DNA of 64,000 nt from [Pseudomonas] carboxydohydrogena (GTDB taxonomy: Bacteria; Pseudomonadota; Alphaproteobacteria; Rhizobiales; Xanthobacteraceae), in NCBI RefSeq assembly GCF_029030725.1, contig NZ_CP113162.1, positions 928,501 through 992,500 on the forward strand. Reading direction: 5' to 3'. Positions 52,805 to 62,445 of the stretch are shown in pieces. The notes beneath the pieces are model-generated. The model was not told the DNA's origin, did no database searches, and saw only the letters and a program-made list of their open reading frames with translations. Numbering within the stretch: the first letter of the stretch is position 1; every line of letters starts with the position of its first letter. A program made the translations under genes and the position numbers.

Positions 52805-53896
52805 ATGGCATCCGTTCCGGCCCAACAGAAACCAGAAGATATCGCCAGTGTCGTCGCGACGCTTGCGAGCCGTCAGAACGGGCGTGCGGGGCCCGCGCCG
52901 GCGCCGTTGAGTGGTCCCAAGCGCGCGGCGATCATGATGCTGGCGCTGGGCGAGCAATATGGCAGCAAGGTCTGGTCGCTGCTGGATGATGACGAAGTGC
53001 GCGAATTGTCCGCCGTGATGTCCTCGCTTGGCACCATCGAGGCGAATGTCGTCGAGGATTTGCTGCTCGAATTCGTCTCGCGGATGTCCGCTTCAGGTGC
53101 GCTGATGGGCAACTTCGACGCGACGGAGCGGCTGTTGCAGCAATACCTGCCGTCCGAACGCGTCACCGGCATCATGGACGAAATCCGCGGCCCCGCGGGT
53201 CGCAATATGTGGGAGAAACTCTCCAACGTGCAGGAAGAGGTTCTCGCCAATTATCTCAAAAACGAATATCCGCAGACGGTCGCGGTGGTGCTGTCGAAGC
53301 TGAAACCGGAACATGCTGCGCGCGTGCTGGCGATCCTGCCCGAGGACATGGCGCTCGATGTCGTCAACCGGATGCTGCGCATGGAAGCGGTGCAGAAGGA
53401 AGTCATCGAGCGTGTCGAGAGCACGCTGCGCACCGAATTCATGTCCAATCTGTCGCAGACCCGCCGCCGTGACGCCCATGAGGTGATGGCGGAAATTTTC
53501 AACAATTTCGATCGCCAGACCGAAACGCGCTTTCTCACCGCGCTGGAGGAGGAAAGCCGCGAGGCGGCCGAGCGCATCAAGTCGCTGATGTTCACGTTCG
53601 ACGACCTCGTCAAGCTCGACGCGGGTTCGGCCCAGACGCTGATGCGTCATGTCGACAAGGACAAGCTCGGCGTCGCGCTGAAGGGCGCCAACGACGCCGT
53701 GCGCGAGTTCTTCATGGGCAACATGTCGACCCGTGCCGCGAAGATGTTGCAAGACGACATGGCCGCCGCCGGTCCGGTGCGGCTGCGTGACGTGGATGAG
53801 GCCCAGGCGCTTCTGGTGAATCTTGCGAAGGACCTCGCCGCCAAGGGCGAGATCATGCTGCAAAAGAATCGTGCCGACGACGAATTGGTGTACTGA
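52805..53896 (+). CDS. fliG: Flagellar motor switch protein FliG
   Basis: FliG couples the stator to rotor rotation. The 363-residue protein has the N-terminal FliF-binding domain ([21 protein letters not shown]), the middle domain with [22 protein letters not shown], and the C-terminal torque helices ([22 protein letters not shown] region and [20 protein letters not shown]). It starts 3 bases after fliF and its stop overlaps the following ATG. Confidence 0.95.
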   Translation: MASVPAQQKPEDIASVVATLASRQNGRAGPAPAPLSGPKRAAIMMLALGEQYGSKVWSLLDDDEVRELSAVMSSLGTIEANVVEDLLLEFVSRMSASGALMGNFDATERLLQQYLPSERVTGIMDEIRGPAGRNMWEKLSNVQEEVLANYLKNEYPQTVAVVLSKLKPEHAARVLAILPEDMALDVVNRMLRMEAVQKEVIERVESTLRTEFMSNLSQTRRRDAHEVMAEIFNNFDRQTETRFLTALEEESREAAERIKSLMFTFDDLVKLDAGSAQTLMRHVDKDKLGVALKGANDAVREFFMGNMSTRAAKMLQDDMAAAGPVRLRDVDEAQALLVNLAKDLAAKGEIMLQKNRADDELVY

Positions 53897-54537
53897 TGAG
53901 CGCGCCCGCGAAATTCCTGTTCGACATGGACTTTGCCGCTCCGGCGAATACCGAGCGGCAGGCCTCGCGTGCGGAAATCGCCCAGATGGTCGCCGATGCC
54001 GAGGCGCGCGCTTTCCGCGATGGATTTCAGGCCGCGCAGAAAGAGGCGAGCGTGGAGAGCGACCGCCGTTCGGCGCTGGCGATGGAGGAAATCGCCATCG
54101 CCATGCGCGGACTGGCCTCCAGCTTCAAGACGGTCGAGGGGCGGATGGAGACCGAGGCCGTGGATGTGTCGGTCGCGGTGGCGCGCAAGCTGTGCAGCGA
54201 GCTTGTCGCAGCCGAGCCGCTTGCGGAGATGACGGCGCTGATCGCCGATTGCCTGCGGCACCTGACGTCGACGCCTCATATCGCGATCCGGGTGAACGAC
54301 GCGTTGTACGATCGCGCGCGCGCGCGGATCGAGGATCTGGCGCGCCGCAGCGGGTTTGAGGGGCGGCTGGTGATTTTGGCGGAGCCGGACATCGATATTT
54401 CGGACTGCAAGATCGAATGGGCGGACGGCGGGTGCACGCTCGATCGTGCCGCGACGGATGCCAGGATCGGTGAATTGGTGGAGCGCTACATGGCGGCTCG
54501 CAATCAGGCCGAAGATCCGGCCGGGAGAGACTCATGA
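53896..54537 (+). CDS. flbE: Flagellar assembly protein FliH/FlbE
   Basis: This 213-residue, mostly helical protein has an N-terminal charged region and a coiled coil (RAEIAQMVADAEARAFRDGF), and a C-terminal FliH-like domain (IAIRVNDALYDRARARIEDLA...DIDISDCKIEWADGG). FliH regulates the export ATPase FliI. In Caulobacter the gene in this operon position is flbE. It overlaps fliG by one base and fliN by four. Confidence 0.82.
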   Translation: MSAPAKFLFDMDFAAPANTERQASRAEIAQMVADAEARAFRDGFQAAQKEASVESDRRSALAMEEIAIAMRGLASSFKTVEGRMETEAVDVSVAVARKLCSELVAAEPLAEMTALIADCLRHLTSTPHIAIRVNDALYDRARARIEDLARRSGFEGRLVILAEPDIDISDCKIEWADGGCTLDRAATDARIGELVERYMAARNQAEDPAGRDS

Positions 54538-54893
54538 GTGATACTGATGGACAGGGGCAGGTGCCGTTGCCGGACCTGAACGAAACCGAGGCTCCGCCGC
54601 TCGATCAGACGGCCTATTCGGAGGACGAAGAGCGCAGCGCGCGCATCGCCTCCGATCTGGAAGCGGTGTTCGACGTGCCGGTGCAGGTGTCGGCGGTGCT
54701 GGGCCGCTCGAAAATGGATGTCAGCGATCTTCTCAAGCTCGGTCCGGGGACGGTGCTCGAACTCGATCGGCGCGTCGGCGAGGCGATCGATATTTACGTC
54801 AACAACCGTCTGGTGGCGCGCGGCGAAGTGGTTCTCGTGGAAGACAAGCTCGGCGTGACCATGACGGAAATCATCAAGGCGGAACGCGCGTAG
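54534..54893 (+). CDS. fliN: Flagellar motor switch protein FliN
   Basis: This 119-residue protein has an acidic N-terminus and the SpoA/FliN surface-presentation domain (FDVPVQVSAVLGRSKMDVSD, then GTVLELDRRVGEAIDIYVNN and GEVVLVEDKLGVTMTEI). FliN forms the bottom of the C-ring. The ATG overlaps the flbE stop. It is full length. Confidence 0.95.
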   Translation: MSDTDGQGQVPLPDLNETEAPPLDQTAYSEDEERSARIASDLEAVFDVPVQVSAVLGRSKMDVSDLLKLGPGTVLELDRRVGEAIDIYVNNRLVARGEVVLVEDKLGVTMTEIIKAERA

Positions 54894-54951
54894 ACCGCGC
54901 GGGAAATCAAACCGAACGCCGCAAATGGCGCGATACTGACAGGAGCAAATC

Positions 54952-56328
54952 ATGCGGCTTCTCATCGTCGGAACCCTGAAGGGGCAACTGACAACCGCAA
55001 CCAAGATCGCGATGGATAACGGTGCGACCGTGACGCACGCCGAGGACATCGAACTGGCGATGCGGGTGGTGCGCGGCGGCAAGGGCGCTGACCTGCTGCT
55101 GGTGGATGTAGCCATCGACATCCGCGATCTGGTGATGCGGCTCGAGGCCGAACACATCCATGTGCCGATCGTCGCCTGCGGCATCACCAACGATGCCCGC
55201 GCCGCGGTTGCCGCGATTCATGCGGGTGCCAAGGAATACATCCCGCTGCCGCCGGAGCCGGAGTTGATCGCGGCGGTGCTGGCCGCGGTCGCCAACGACT
55301 CGCGCGACCTGATCTATCGCGACGATGCGATGGTGAAGGTGGTCAAGCTCGCGCAGCAGATCGCGGGCTCCGATGCCTCGGTGATGATCACCGGCGAATC
55401 CGGCACCGGCAAGGAAGTGCTGGCGCGCTACGTCCACGGCCGTTCGGCGCGGGCGAAGAAGCCGTTCATCTCGGTCAACTGTGCTGCCATTCCCGAGCAT
55501 CTGCTGGAATCCGAATTGTTCGGGCATGAAAAGGGATCGTTCACCGGCGCCATCGCGCGCCGCATCGGCAAGTTCGAGGAGGCGACCGGCGGCACGCTGC
55601 TGCTCGACGAAATCTCGGAAATGGACGTGCGTCTGCAATCGAAGCTGCTGCGCGCGATTCAAGAGCGTGTGATCGATCGCGTCGGCGGCACCAGGCCGGT
55701 GCCGGTGGATATCCGCATCATCGCCACCTCGAATCGCAACCTCGCGGATGCGGTGAAGGCGGGCACGTTCCGCGAAGACCTGCTGTTCCGCCTCAACGTC
55801 GTGAACCTGAAAATTCCGGCGCTGCGCGAGCGTCCGGCGGATATTCTCGAACTGTCGCAGCATTTCGCGCAGAAATATGCCAACGCCAACGGCGTGCCGG
55901 TGCGTCCGCTGTCGGCTGAAGCCAGGCAGGTGCTCACGGCGAACCGCTGGCAGGGCAACGTGCGCGAGCTGGAGAACACCATCCATCGTTCGGTGCTGAT
56001 GGCGCAAGGTGACGAGATCGGTGCCGAGGCCATTCTGTCGCCGGATGGCGATCGGCTCGATCTCGCCAAGACCGCACCCGTGGTTGCCCATGCGACATTC
56101 GCGGCCGAGCAGGTGACGCGTGCGCTGGTGGGGCGCACCGTGGCCGATGTCGAGCGCGACCTTATTCTCGAGACGCTCAAGCATTGCCTTGGCAACCGCA
56201 CCCATGCGGCGAATATTCTCGGCATCTCGATCCGCACGCTGCGCAACAAGCTCAATGAATATGCCGACGAGGGGCAGCCGATTCCGCCGCCGGGCAATGG
56301 CGAGATGCGCGGCGTGGCAGCGGCCTGA
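54952..56328 (+). CDS. flbD: Sigma-54-dependent flagellar regulator FlbD
   Basis: FlbD activates late flagellar genes with sigma-54 and represses the fliF operon in Caulobacter. The 458-residue protein has a receiver-like N-terminus (candidate Asp D52 in LLVDVAID), the AAA+ domain with Walker A GESGTGKE (148-155) and the sigma-54 loop GSFTGA (195-200), and a Fis-type HTH ([20 protein letters not shown]). The start has AGGAG upstream. Its target is probably the promoter at 48169. A terminator follows the gene. Confidence 0.93.
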   Translation: MRLLIVGTLKGQLTTATKIAMDNGATVTHAEDIELAMRVVRGGKGADLLLVDVAIDIRDLVMRLEAEHIHVPIVACGITNDARAAVAAIHAGAKEYIPLPPEPELIAAVLAAVANDSRDLIYRDDAMVKVVKLAQQIAGSDASVMITGESGTGKEVLARYVHGRSARAKKPFISVNCAAIPEHLLESELFGHEKGSFTGAIARRIGKFEEATGGTLLLDEISEMDVRLQSKLLRAIQERVIDRVGGTRPVPVDIRIIATSNRNLADAVKAGTFREDLLFRLNVVNLKIPALRERPADILELSQHFAQKYANANGVPVRPLSAEARQVLTANRWQGNVRELENTIHRSVLMAQGDEIGAEAILSPDGDRLDLAKTAPVVAHATFAAEQVTRALVGRTVADVERDLILETLKHCLGNRTHAANILGISIRTLRNKLNEYADEGQPIPPPGNGEMRGVAAA

Positions 56329-56355
56329 GCGGCATCCGATATTCTCAAGCGGTTC

Positions 56356-56385
56356 AAAATGGCGGCCGTGGGCCGCCATTTTTCT
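56356..56385 (+). terminator. Terminator after flbD
   Basis: AAAATGGCGGCC (56356-56367), loop GTG, then GGCCGCCATT (56371-56380) runs into TTTTTC. The stem is 10 bp and perfect, with A and T tracts on both sides, so it could work in both directions. Confidence 0.85.
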
Positions 56386-56618
56386 TTATGGACATGACAG
56401 GAAATGGGCCGCGTCCCATGAGCGCGGGCCTGCTGCCGTGTTGCGGAAGCTGGCGGATTTGGCGCATAATTGGCGCGATCTTGGGTGGTCTTTCCGGCGG
56501 TCATGATGCCGCGCCGGCCTGCCGGAGATAACTGATCCGGCCATTGGAAGTCATGGCGCGGATCGCATGCGGCGGATATCACATTGGCGATTTTAACGGC
56601 AGCTTTGCCACGGCGGCG

Positions 56619-58718
56619 ATGAAGACCCTCATCATCGATAATTACGACTCGTTCACTTACAACCTCGCCGACCTGATTGCCGACATCAATCAGCTCGCGC
56701 CGCTGGTGGTGAAGAACGATGCCGCGACGTGGGGCGAGATTTCGAAAGAGTCGTTCGACAATATCGTGATCTCGCCGGGCCCCGGCCGCCCGGACCGCGC
56801 ATCTGATTTTGGCCTGTCGCGCGATGCGTTGCTGAAGGCGAACGTTCCGGTGCTCGGTGTGTGCCTCGGCTTTCAGGGGCTTGCGATGGAGGCAGGCGGA
56901 AGACTTGCGTACGCACCATCGCTGGTGCATGGCGAAGCATCGATGGTGCGTCACGACGGCGATCCGCTGTTTGCGAGCATGCCGTCACCTTTCGCGGCGG
57001 GGCGCTATCATTCCTTCATGATCGAGCGGCCGTTGCCGCCGCATCTGAAGGAGATCGCATGGACCGAGGACGGTCTCTTGATGGCGATCGCGCATCGGGA
57101 GAAGCCGAAATGGGGTGTGCAGTTTCACCCTGAGTCGATTTTGACCGAGCATGGCAGGCGGTTGCTCGAAAATTTCCGGGATATGTCACGGGGTGCTGCG
57201 CCAACTCCAAAAATGGTACGCCTGCGCGAAGCACCGCCATTATCGAAAACGCGCAAGGCTTTCTGGCGCGAACTGCCGCGCGCGCTCGATACCGAGGCCG
57301 TGTTCTGCTCGCTGTTCGCCGCGTCCCCTCACGCTTTCTGGCTCGACAGCAGCCTTGTTGCGCCCGGCCTGTCGCGCTGGTCGTATCTCGGTGATGCGTC
57401 AGGGCCGAACGCTGAAATCGTCAGCTATGATTGCACGGATGGATTTGTTGCGGTGGAACGTGGCGGCGAACGCTTCCGTCATGGCGGCAACATTTTCGAT
57501 TATTTGAAAGGACAGCCGCAGGCGTCGCCACAAAATCCGCCGCCATGTCCGTTCACGGGCGGGTATGTCGGCTGGTTCGGTTACGAATTGCAGCAGGATT
57601 GCGGATCGCGGGTTCGCCGCAAGGCCCGGACACCCGACAGTCTGTTGATCCGCGCCGATCGGTTCATTGCGGTCGATCACGTTGAAGGCAAAAGTTATCT
57701 GGTTGCCATCGACGCGCCGGAGCATGAGACGCGCGCCCGGCAATGGCTTGATGAAACGGAATCCGCCATCACGAACGTCAGGCTGCCTCCGCCAGTTGTG
57801 CCTCATGGCACAAGACCGCTCGATGTCGTCATGGAGAAAGGCGAGCGAGCGTATCGCGCCAGTGTCGAGGAGTGCTTGCATGCGATCCGGGAAGGGGAGA
57901 GCTATCAGGTTTGCCTGACCAACGAATTGTCATGCGAAGCCGATCTCGATCCGCTCGATGTCTATCGCGTGACGCGTGCGATCAATCCGGCGCCATTCGC
58001 GGCGTTCATGCGCTGGCCGGGCGGCGCGGTGCTGAGCGCCTCGCCGGAACGGTTTCTGTCGGCGAATACGCGGGGCGAGGTCGAGACCAAGCCTATCAAG
58101 GGCACGGCGCGGCGCGATGTCGATCCGCGCCGCGATCATGAATTGCGCGAGAGCCTGCGCCAGAGCCGCAAGGATCGCGCCGAGAACGCGATGATCGTCG
58201 ATCTGCTGCGCAACGATCTGTCGCGCTGCTGCGCGCCCGGCACGGTGCATGTGAGCAAGCTGTTCGGCGTAGAAAGCTACGAGACCGTGCACCAGCTTGT
58301 CAGCACGGTGCGCGGCACGTTGCGGCCCGATTGCGGCGTGGCCGATCTGTTGCAGGCGGCATTTCCTGGCGGGTCGATGACGGGCGCGCCAAAACTGCGG
58401 ACGCTGGAGATCATCGACCGGCTGGAGCAGCGTGCGCGCGGGATTTATTCGGGCGCGCTGGGATGGGTCGGTGACGATGGCGCGGCGGATCTCTCCATCG
58501 TCATCCGCACCATCGTCGCGCAGCAGGGGCGCTTCACCATCGGCGTCGGCGGGGGTGTGGTCGCTGCGTCCACGCCGCAGGCGGAATACGCCGAAATGCT
58601 GTTGAAGGCGCAGGCGTCGATCAAGGCGCTGGTCGTGGTGGCGTTCGGCCGGTTCGATGAAAGCCTGTATCGGCTCACGGATGCGATGCACGAGAAGGTC
58701 GAGGAGCATGTGACGTGA
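56619..58718 (+). CDS. pabAB: Fused aminodeoxychorismate synthase, PabA-PabB
   Basis: This fusion of about 699 residues makes 4-amino-4-deoxychorismate for folate. Residues 1-195 are a glutamine amidotransferase with the nucleophile C82 in LGVCLGFQG and HPES. The rest is the chorismate-binding PabB part. PIKGTARR carries the Lys that distinguishes PabB from TrpE (PIAGT), and GGSMTGAPKLRTLEIID is conserved. I chose ATG 56619 (MKTLIIDNYDSF) rather than 56544, since homologues begin there. Its last bases overlap pabC. Confidence 0.92.
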   Translation: MKTLIIDNYDSFTYNLADLIADINQLAPLVVKNDAATWGEISKESFDNIVISPGPGRPDRASDFGLSRDALLKANVPVLGVCLGFQGLAMEAGGRLAYAPSLVHGEASMVRHDGDPLFASMPSPFAAGRYHSFMIERPLPPHLKEIAWTEDGLLMAIAHREKPKWGVQFHPESILTEHGRRLLENFRDMSRGAAPTPKMVRLREAPPLSKTRKAFWRELPRALDTEAVFCSLFAASPHAFWLDSSLVAPGLSRWSYLGDASGPNAEIVSYDCTDGFVAVERGGERFRHGGNIFDYLKGQPQASPQNPPPCPFTGGYVGWFGYELQQDCGSRVRRKARTPDSLLIRADRFIAVDHVEGKSYLVAIDAPEHETRARQWLDETESAITNVRLPPPVVPHGTRPLDVVMEKGERAYRASVEECLHAIREGESYQVCLTNELSCEADLDPLDVYRVTRAINPAPFAAFMRWPGGAVLSASPERFLSANTRGEVETKPIKGTARRDVDPRRDHELRESLRQSRKDRAENAMIVDLLRNDLSRCCAPGTVHVSKLFGVESYETVHQLVSTVRGTLRPDCGVADLLQAAFPGGSMTGAPKLRTLEIIDRLEQRARGIYSGALGWVGDDGAADLSIVIRTIVAQQGRFTIGVGGGVVAASTPQAEYAEMLLKAQASIKALVVVAFGRFDESLYRLTDAMHEKVEEHVT

Positions 58719-59521
58719 CGCAGGTCTGGCTCAACGGCGCATGTCTTGACGGAGCGGAGGCGCGGCTCTCGATTTCCGATCGCGGCTTCACGCTGGGGGA
58801 TGGCATTTTCGAGACGCTGCTCGGAATCGGCGAACGGCCGGTCTGGCTGGCTGAGCACCTCGCGCGTTTGCGCGCCGGGGCGTCCGAACTCGGTCTGCAT
58901 CTGGCTTTCGATGATCGGGCGATCGAGGCGGCGGTGATTGGTCTGTTACGCCGGAACGGTTTTGCGCGCAGCGCGGTGCGTATCACATTGACGCGCGGCC
59001 CGGCCGCGAAGCGCGGGTTGTGGGTGGACGATCAATCATCACCGACCCTGCTGATGACGTGCGCGCCGGCTTCGGTAGTCTCAGAACCCCAGCGCGTCGT
59101 GATCGCGCGGACGACGCGGCGCAATGAGCATTCCCCGCTGTCGCGGCTTAAATCTCTCAACTACGGCGATAACATTCTGGCGCGGCGCGAGGCGCTGGCG
59201 CGGGGCGCTGCCGATGCGCTGATGCTGAACGGGCAGGGGCATGTGGTGTGCGCCACTGTCGGCAATCTGTTCTTGCGGATCGCGGGAGAATGGATCACGC
59301 CGCCGGCTTCGGATGGTATTCTTCCCGGCATCGCACGCGGAAAGATATTGTCGCGCATGAGCGTGACGCAGGTTTCGCTATCGGAGACGGATTTGCGCGC
59401 GGCGGATGCGGGCTTCATCAGTAACAGTCTCGGTAGCGTAGATATCGTGGAAATCGAGGGCGTGCCGCTGCGGCCCTGCCTCTCCGGGCTGCCTGTTGCC
59501 GCGCTCTATGAGACGGAATGA
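58715..59521 (+). CDS. pabC: Aminodeoxychorismate lyase, class IV aminotransferase fold
   Basis: PabC converts 4-amino-4-deoxychorismate to p-aminobenzoate and pyruvate. The 268-residue PLP protein has ISDRGFTLGDGIFETLL at the N-terminus and the PLP lysine K146 in SRLKSLNYGDN. The GTG start overlaps the end of pabAB by four bases (GTGA). Family members can be D-amino acid or branched-chain transaminases, but the neighbour decides in favour of PabC. A terminator follows. Confidence 0.9.
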   Translation: MTQVWLNGACLDGAEARLSISDRGFTLGDGIFETLLGIGERPVWLAEHLARLRAGASELGLHLAFDDRAIEAAVIGLLRRNGFARSAVRITLTRGPAAKRGLWVDDQSSPTLLMTCAPASVVSEPQRVVIARTTRRNEHSPLSRLKSLNYGDNILARREALARGAADALMLNGQGHVVCATVGNLFLRIAGEWITPPASDGILPGIARGKILSRMSVTQVSLSETDLRAADAGFISNSLGSVDIVEIEGVPLRPCLSGLPVAALYETE

Positions 59522-59549
59522 AGTGGGTTCGTGGTCGGCGGACAACAAA

Positions 59550-59574
59550 AAAACCGGCCTTGCGGCCGGCTTTT
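59550..59574 (+). terminator. Terminator after pabC
   Basis: CCGGCC (59554-59559), loop TTGC, GGCCGG (59564-59569) is followed by CTTTTC and preceded by an A tract. It lies between convergent pabC and csbD-like genes and could serve both. Confidence 0.85.
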
Positions 59575-59595
59575 CGTTTGAGAATTGTTCAAAGT

Positions 59596-59811
59596 TCAAA
59601 GGTTGCGCTTGGCCGCCGCGGCAGCCTTGTCCACTGCGTCCTTGGCGGCGTCCTTCGCATCGCCGACCGCTTTCTGCGCGTGGCCCTTGGCTTCCTGCAT
59701 TGCGCCTTCGCCCTGAAGGCGATCCGAGCCGGTCGCTTCGCCGATGCCCTGCTTGGCCTTGCCGATGGCTTCGTTGGCGGTGCCTTTGATCTTGTCAGCG
59801 GTGCTACCCAT
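59596..59811 (-). CDS. CsbD family stress protein
   Basis: This 71-residue, Ala/Lys/Gly/Asp-rich helical protein starts [20 protein letters not shown], the CsbD signature, and continues with short repeats (EATGSDRL...[18 protein letters not shown]). CsbD proteins are general-stress hydrophilin-like proteins without a defined reaction. The ATG at 59811 has AAGGAG upstream; an earlier in-frame start is not needed. Confidence 0.88.
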   Translation of the reverse strand: MGSTADKIKGTANEAIGKAKQGIGEATGSDRLQGEGAMQEAKGHAQKAVGDAKDAAKDAVDKAAAAAKRNL

Positions 59812-60180
59812 TGCAAACTCCTTTATGGTGATGTTCGCCGGGGCAACACCGCGCGGGTATGCATGTTCCTGTCTAACGATATGAAATAAATGAAAAATCG
59901 AGGGAACAGAGAACGCTGTGTCGAAATTTTGCATTCATCGCGATGCGCGGCCATCGGCGGGAGGCGCACAATACCGCAGGACAGGGAGAGCACCTGAAAG
60001 CCTCTCCCACTTCGTATAATCTTGTTCACGATGTTGAGATTCGAGACCCTGTCAGGATCAATTCAGGATCGATAGTGAGACTTTATAAGGTCAGTAGATA
60101 CACACTCACCTCGGGATTCAAACTTCCCACCTTCCTGTCCGCCGATGGGCTATTCTGCCCGCACCGAAAAGGACGCCTCC
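59812..60180. other. Divergent intergenic region between csbD-like gene and fadE
   Basis: These 370 bases carry no convincing gene. An AT-rich stretch (59880-59935) suits the promoter of the stress gene and another (60060-60110, GAGACTTTATAAGG) that of the fad operon. I see no clear fatty-acid regulator palindrome. Confidence 0.45.
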
Positions 60181-62445
60181 ATGAGCTTCTCCTTCCGCCG
60201 CGATGTTCTGACGCGTCCGATCTTCGCGTGGGCGCATAAGGCACTTCCGGCGATGTCCGATACCGAGCGCGAGGCGCTGGAAGCGGGCGACGTGTGGTGG
60301 GATGCGGATTTGTTCACCGGCAACCCGGACTGGTCGAAGCTCCTGGCTAACGCGCCCGCAAAGTTGACGGATGAGGAGCAGGCGTTTCTCGCGGGTCCCG
60401 TCGAAGAACTCTGCGCCATGGTGGACGACTGGAAGGTCAACTGGGAGTGGCGCGACCTGCCGCCCGAGGTGTGGGCCTTCATCAAGGCCAACAAGTTTCT
60501 TGGCATGATCATTCCGAAGGAGTTCGGCGGGTTGGGATTCTCGCCGTTCGCGCATTCGGAAGTGATCCGTAAGATTTCCTCGCGCTCCGTCACGGCAGCC
60601 GTCACCGTGATGGTGCCGAACTCGCTCGGGCCGGGCGAGCTTCTGATGAAATTCGGCACCCGCGCGCAGCAGGACAAATGGCTGCCGGGGCTGGCCGCGG
60701 GCCGCGAAATTCCCTGCTTCGGCCTCACCAGCCCGGAGGCGGGTTCGGACGCCGCGTCGATGATCGACACCGGCGTCGTCTGCAAGGGCACGTTCGAAGG
60801 GCAGGAGGTGCTGGGCCTGCGCCTGAACTGGCACAAGCGCTACATTACTTTGGGCCCTGTCGCGACGCTGCTGGGCCTCGCCTTCAAGGCGCGCGACCCG
60901 GAGCGTTTGCTCGGCGGCGCGGAAGAGCTTGGCATCACCGTTGCTCTCATCCCGACGCATCTGCCCGGCGTCACCATCGGCCATCGTCATCTGCCTGCGA
61001 TGCAGGTGTTCCAGAATGGCCCCAACTGGGGCAAGGACGTTTTCATTCCGATGGATTACGTCATCGGCGGGCAGGCGCGGATCGGTCAGGGCTGGAAGAT
61101 GTTGATGAGCGCGCTGGCGGCGGGGCGCGGCATTTCGCTGCCGTCGCAGTCGGCGTCGGGTGCTGCCTATTGCGCGCGCAGCGCGGGCGCTTATGCGCGC
61201 GTCCGCGAACAGTTCAAGGTGCCGATCGGCAAGTTCGAGGGCATCGAGGAGCCGCTCGCCCGCATCGCGGGTACGGCCTATCAACTCGACGCGGCGCGGC
61301 GGCTGACCTGCGCGGCGCTCAATCAGGGAAAACATCCCGCCGTCATTTCCGGCATCATGAAGCTGCATGCGACCGAGCGGCTGCGGATCGTCGTCGATGA
61401 CGCGATGGACATCCATGGCGGTAAGGCGATTATCGAAGGCCCGCAGAACTACATGGGCAACCTCTACCGCTCGGTGCCGGTCGCGATCACGGTGGAAGGC
61501 GCGAACATTCTCACGCGCAACCTGATCGTGTTCGGACAGGGCGCGACGCGCGCGCATCCCTATCTGCTGCAAGAGATCAACGCCATCGGCAATCCAGACA
61601 AGGACGCGGGGCTGGAAGCGTTCGACCACTCGTTCTGGAAGCATGTCGGCCACGCCTTCGCCAACCTGTTCCGGGCGTGGGGGCGAAGCTGGACCGGCGG
61701 CCTGTTCGCGCCCGCGCCGGATGCGGGCGCTGTGACGGGCTATTATCGCCAGCTCTCGCGCTATTCCGCCGCGTTCGCGCTGTGCGCCGACATGGCGCTG
61801 CTCACGCTCGGCGGCGCGCTGAAGCGCAAGGAAACGCTGTCGGCGCGGTTCGGCGACATTCTGTCCGAGCTTTATCTGTTGTCGGCCGCACTGAAGCGCT
61901 GGGAAGACGAGGGCCGGCAGGACGCCGATCTGCCCGCGCTGCGCTGGGTCATGGCGAACGGCATCCGCACCATGGAGCAGCGTTTCGCCGAAGTGCTGGC
62001 GAACCTGCCGAACCGCCCTGTGGCGTGGCTCCTGAAATTTGTCGTGCAGCCGCTCGGATCGAACACGCTGGGTCCGTCCGACAAGGTCGTGCACCAGTGC
62101 GCGCAGATGGTCCTGTCGCCTTCTCCGGAGCGAGATCGCCTGACGGCGGGCCTTTATCATGCGGGTGCGAACGATGACGGACCGCTGTCCCGCCTTGAAC
62201 GCGCCTTCCGTCTCGTTGTAGCCAATGAGCCAATTGAAAAGAAAATGCGCGCCGCTCATATTCGCGACTGGGGGGAGGCCGCTTCGCGTGGCATCATCAC
62301 GGCGGCGGATGTGGAAGCAATCAAGACAGCGCAGGAGGCCGTGGCGAAGGTGATCGAGGTCGATGACTTCGCGCCGGAAGTGCTGTCTCCGATCTACCGT
62401 CAGAACCATCCTGCCACCGCAACGGCGGAAAGGGCCGCAAGCTGA
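60181..62445 (+). CDS. fadE: Acyl-CoA dehydrogenase, FadE type
   Basis: This 754-residue FAD enzyme introduces the first double bond of beta-oxidation. It is of the long E. coli FadE type: an acyl-CoA dehydrogenase core (FGLTSPEAGSDAASMIDTG, then GAAYCARSAGAYARVREQFK and MDIHGGKAIIEGPQNYMGN) followed by a C-terminal FadE extension (about 460-740). ATG 60181 (MSFSFRRDVL) fits family members. Its stop overlaps the thiolase start, giving one operon with the thiolase and FadB-like genes. Confidence 0.92.
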   Translation: MSFSFRRDVLTRPIFAWAHKALPAMSDTEREALEAGDVWWDADLFTGNPDWSKLLANAPAKLTDEEQAFLAGPVEELCAMVDDWKVNWEWRDLPPEVWAFIKANKFLGMIIPKEFGGLGFSPFAHSEVIRKISSRSVTAAVTVMVPNSLGPGELLMKFGTRAQQDKWLPGLAAGREIPCFGLTSPEAGSDAASMIDTGVVCKGTFEGQEVLGLRLNWHKRYITLGPVATLLGLAFKARDPERLLGGAEELGITVALIPTHLPGVTIGHRHLPAMQVFQNGPNWGKDVFIPMDYVIGGQARIGQGWKMLMSALAAGRGISLPSQSASGAAYCARSAGAYARVREQFKVPIGKFEGIEEPLARIAGTAYQLDAARRLTCAALNQGKHPAVISGIMKLHATERLRIVVDDAMDIHGGKAIIEGPQNYMGNLYRSVPVAITVEGANILTRNLIVFGQGATRAHPYLLQEINAIGNPDKDAGLEAFDHSFWKHVGHAFANLFRAWGRSWTGGLFAPAPDAGAVTGYYRQLSRYSAAFALCADMALLTLGGALKRKETLSARFGDILSELYLLSAALKRWEDEGRQDADLPALRWVMANGIRTMEQRFAEVLANLPNRPVAWLLKFVVQPLGSNTLGPSDKVVHQCAQMVLSPSPERDRLTAGLYHAGANDDGPLSRLERAFRLVVANEPIEKKMRAAHIRDWGEAASRGIITAADVEAIKTAQEAVAKVIEVDDFAPEVLSPIYRQNHPATATAERAAS

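Noticed and set aside
54907-56379. 490-codon open frame on the minus strand
   Set aside because: It mirrors flbD, whose AAA+ and sigma-54 motifs are unmistakable on the plus strand.
56470-56487. Sigma-54-like sequence TGGCGCGATCTTGGG
   Set aside because: The -12 element is not TTGC at the required spacing, and the downstream gene is pabAB, not a typical target.
60118-62409. 763-codon open frame on the minus strand
   Set aside because: It is antisense to fadE, rich in Arg/His/Gln/Asp with no recognisable motif, a usual mirror of high-GC codon use.
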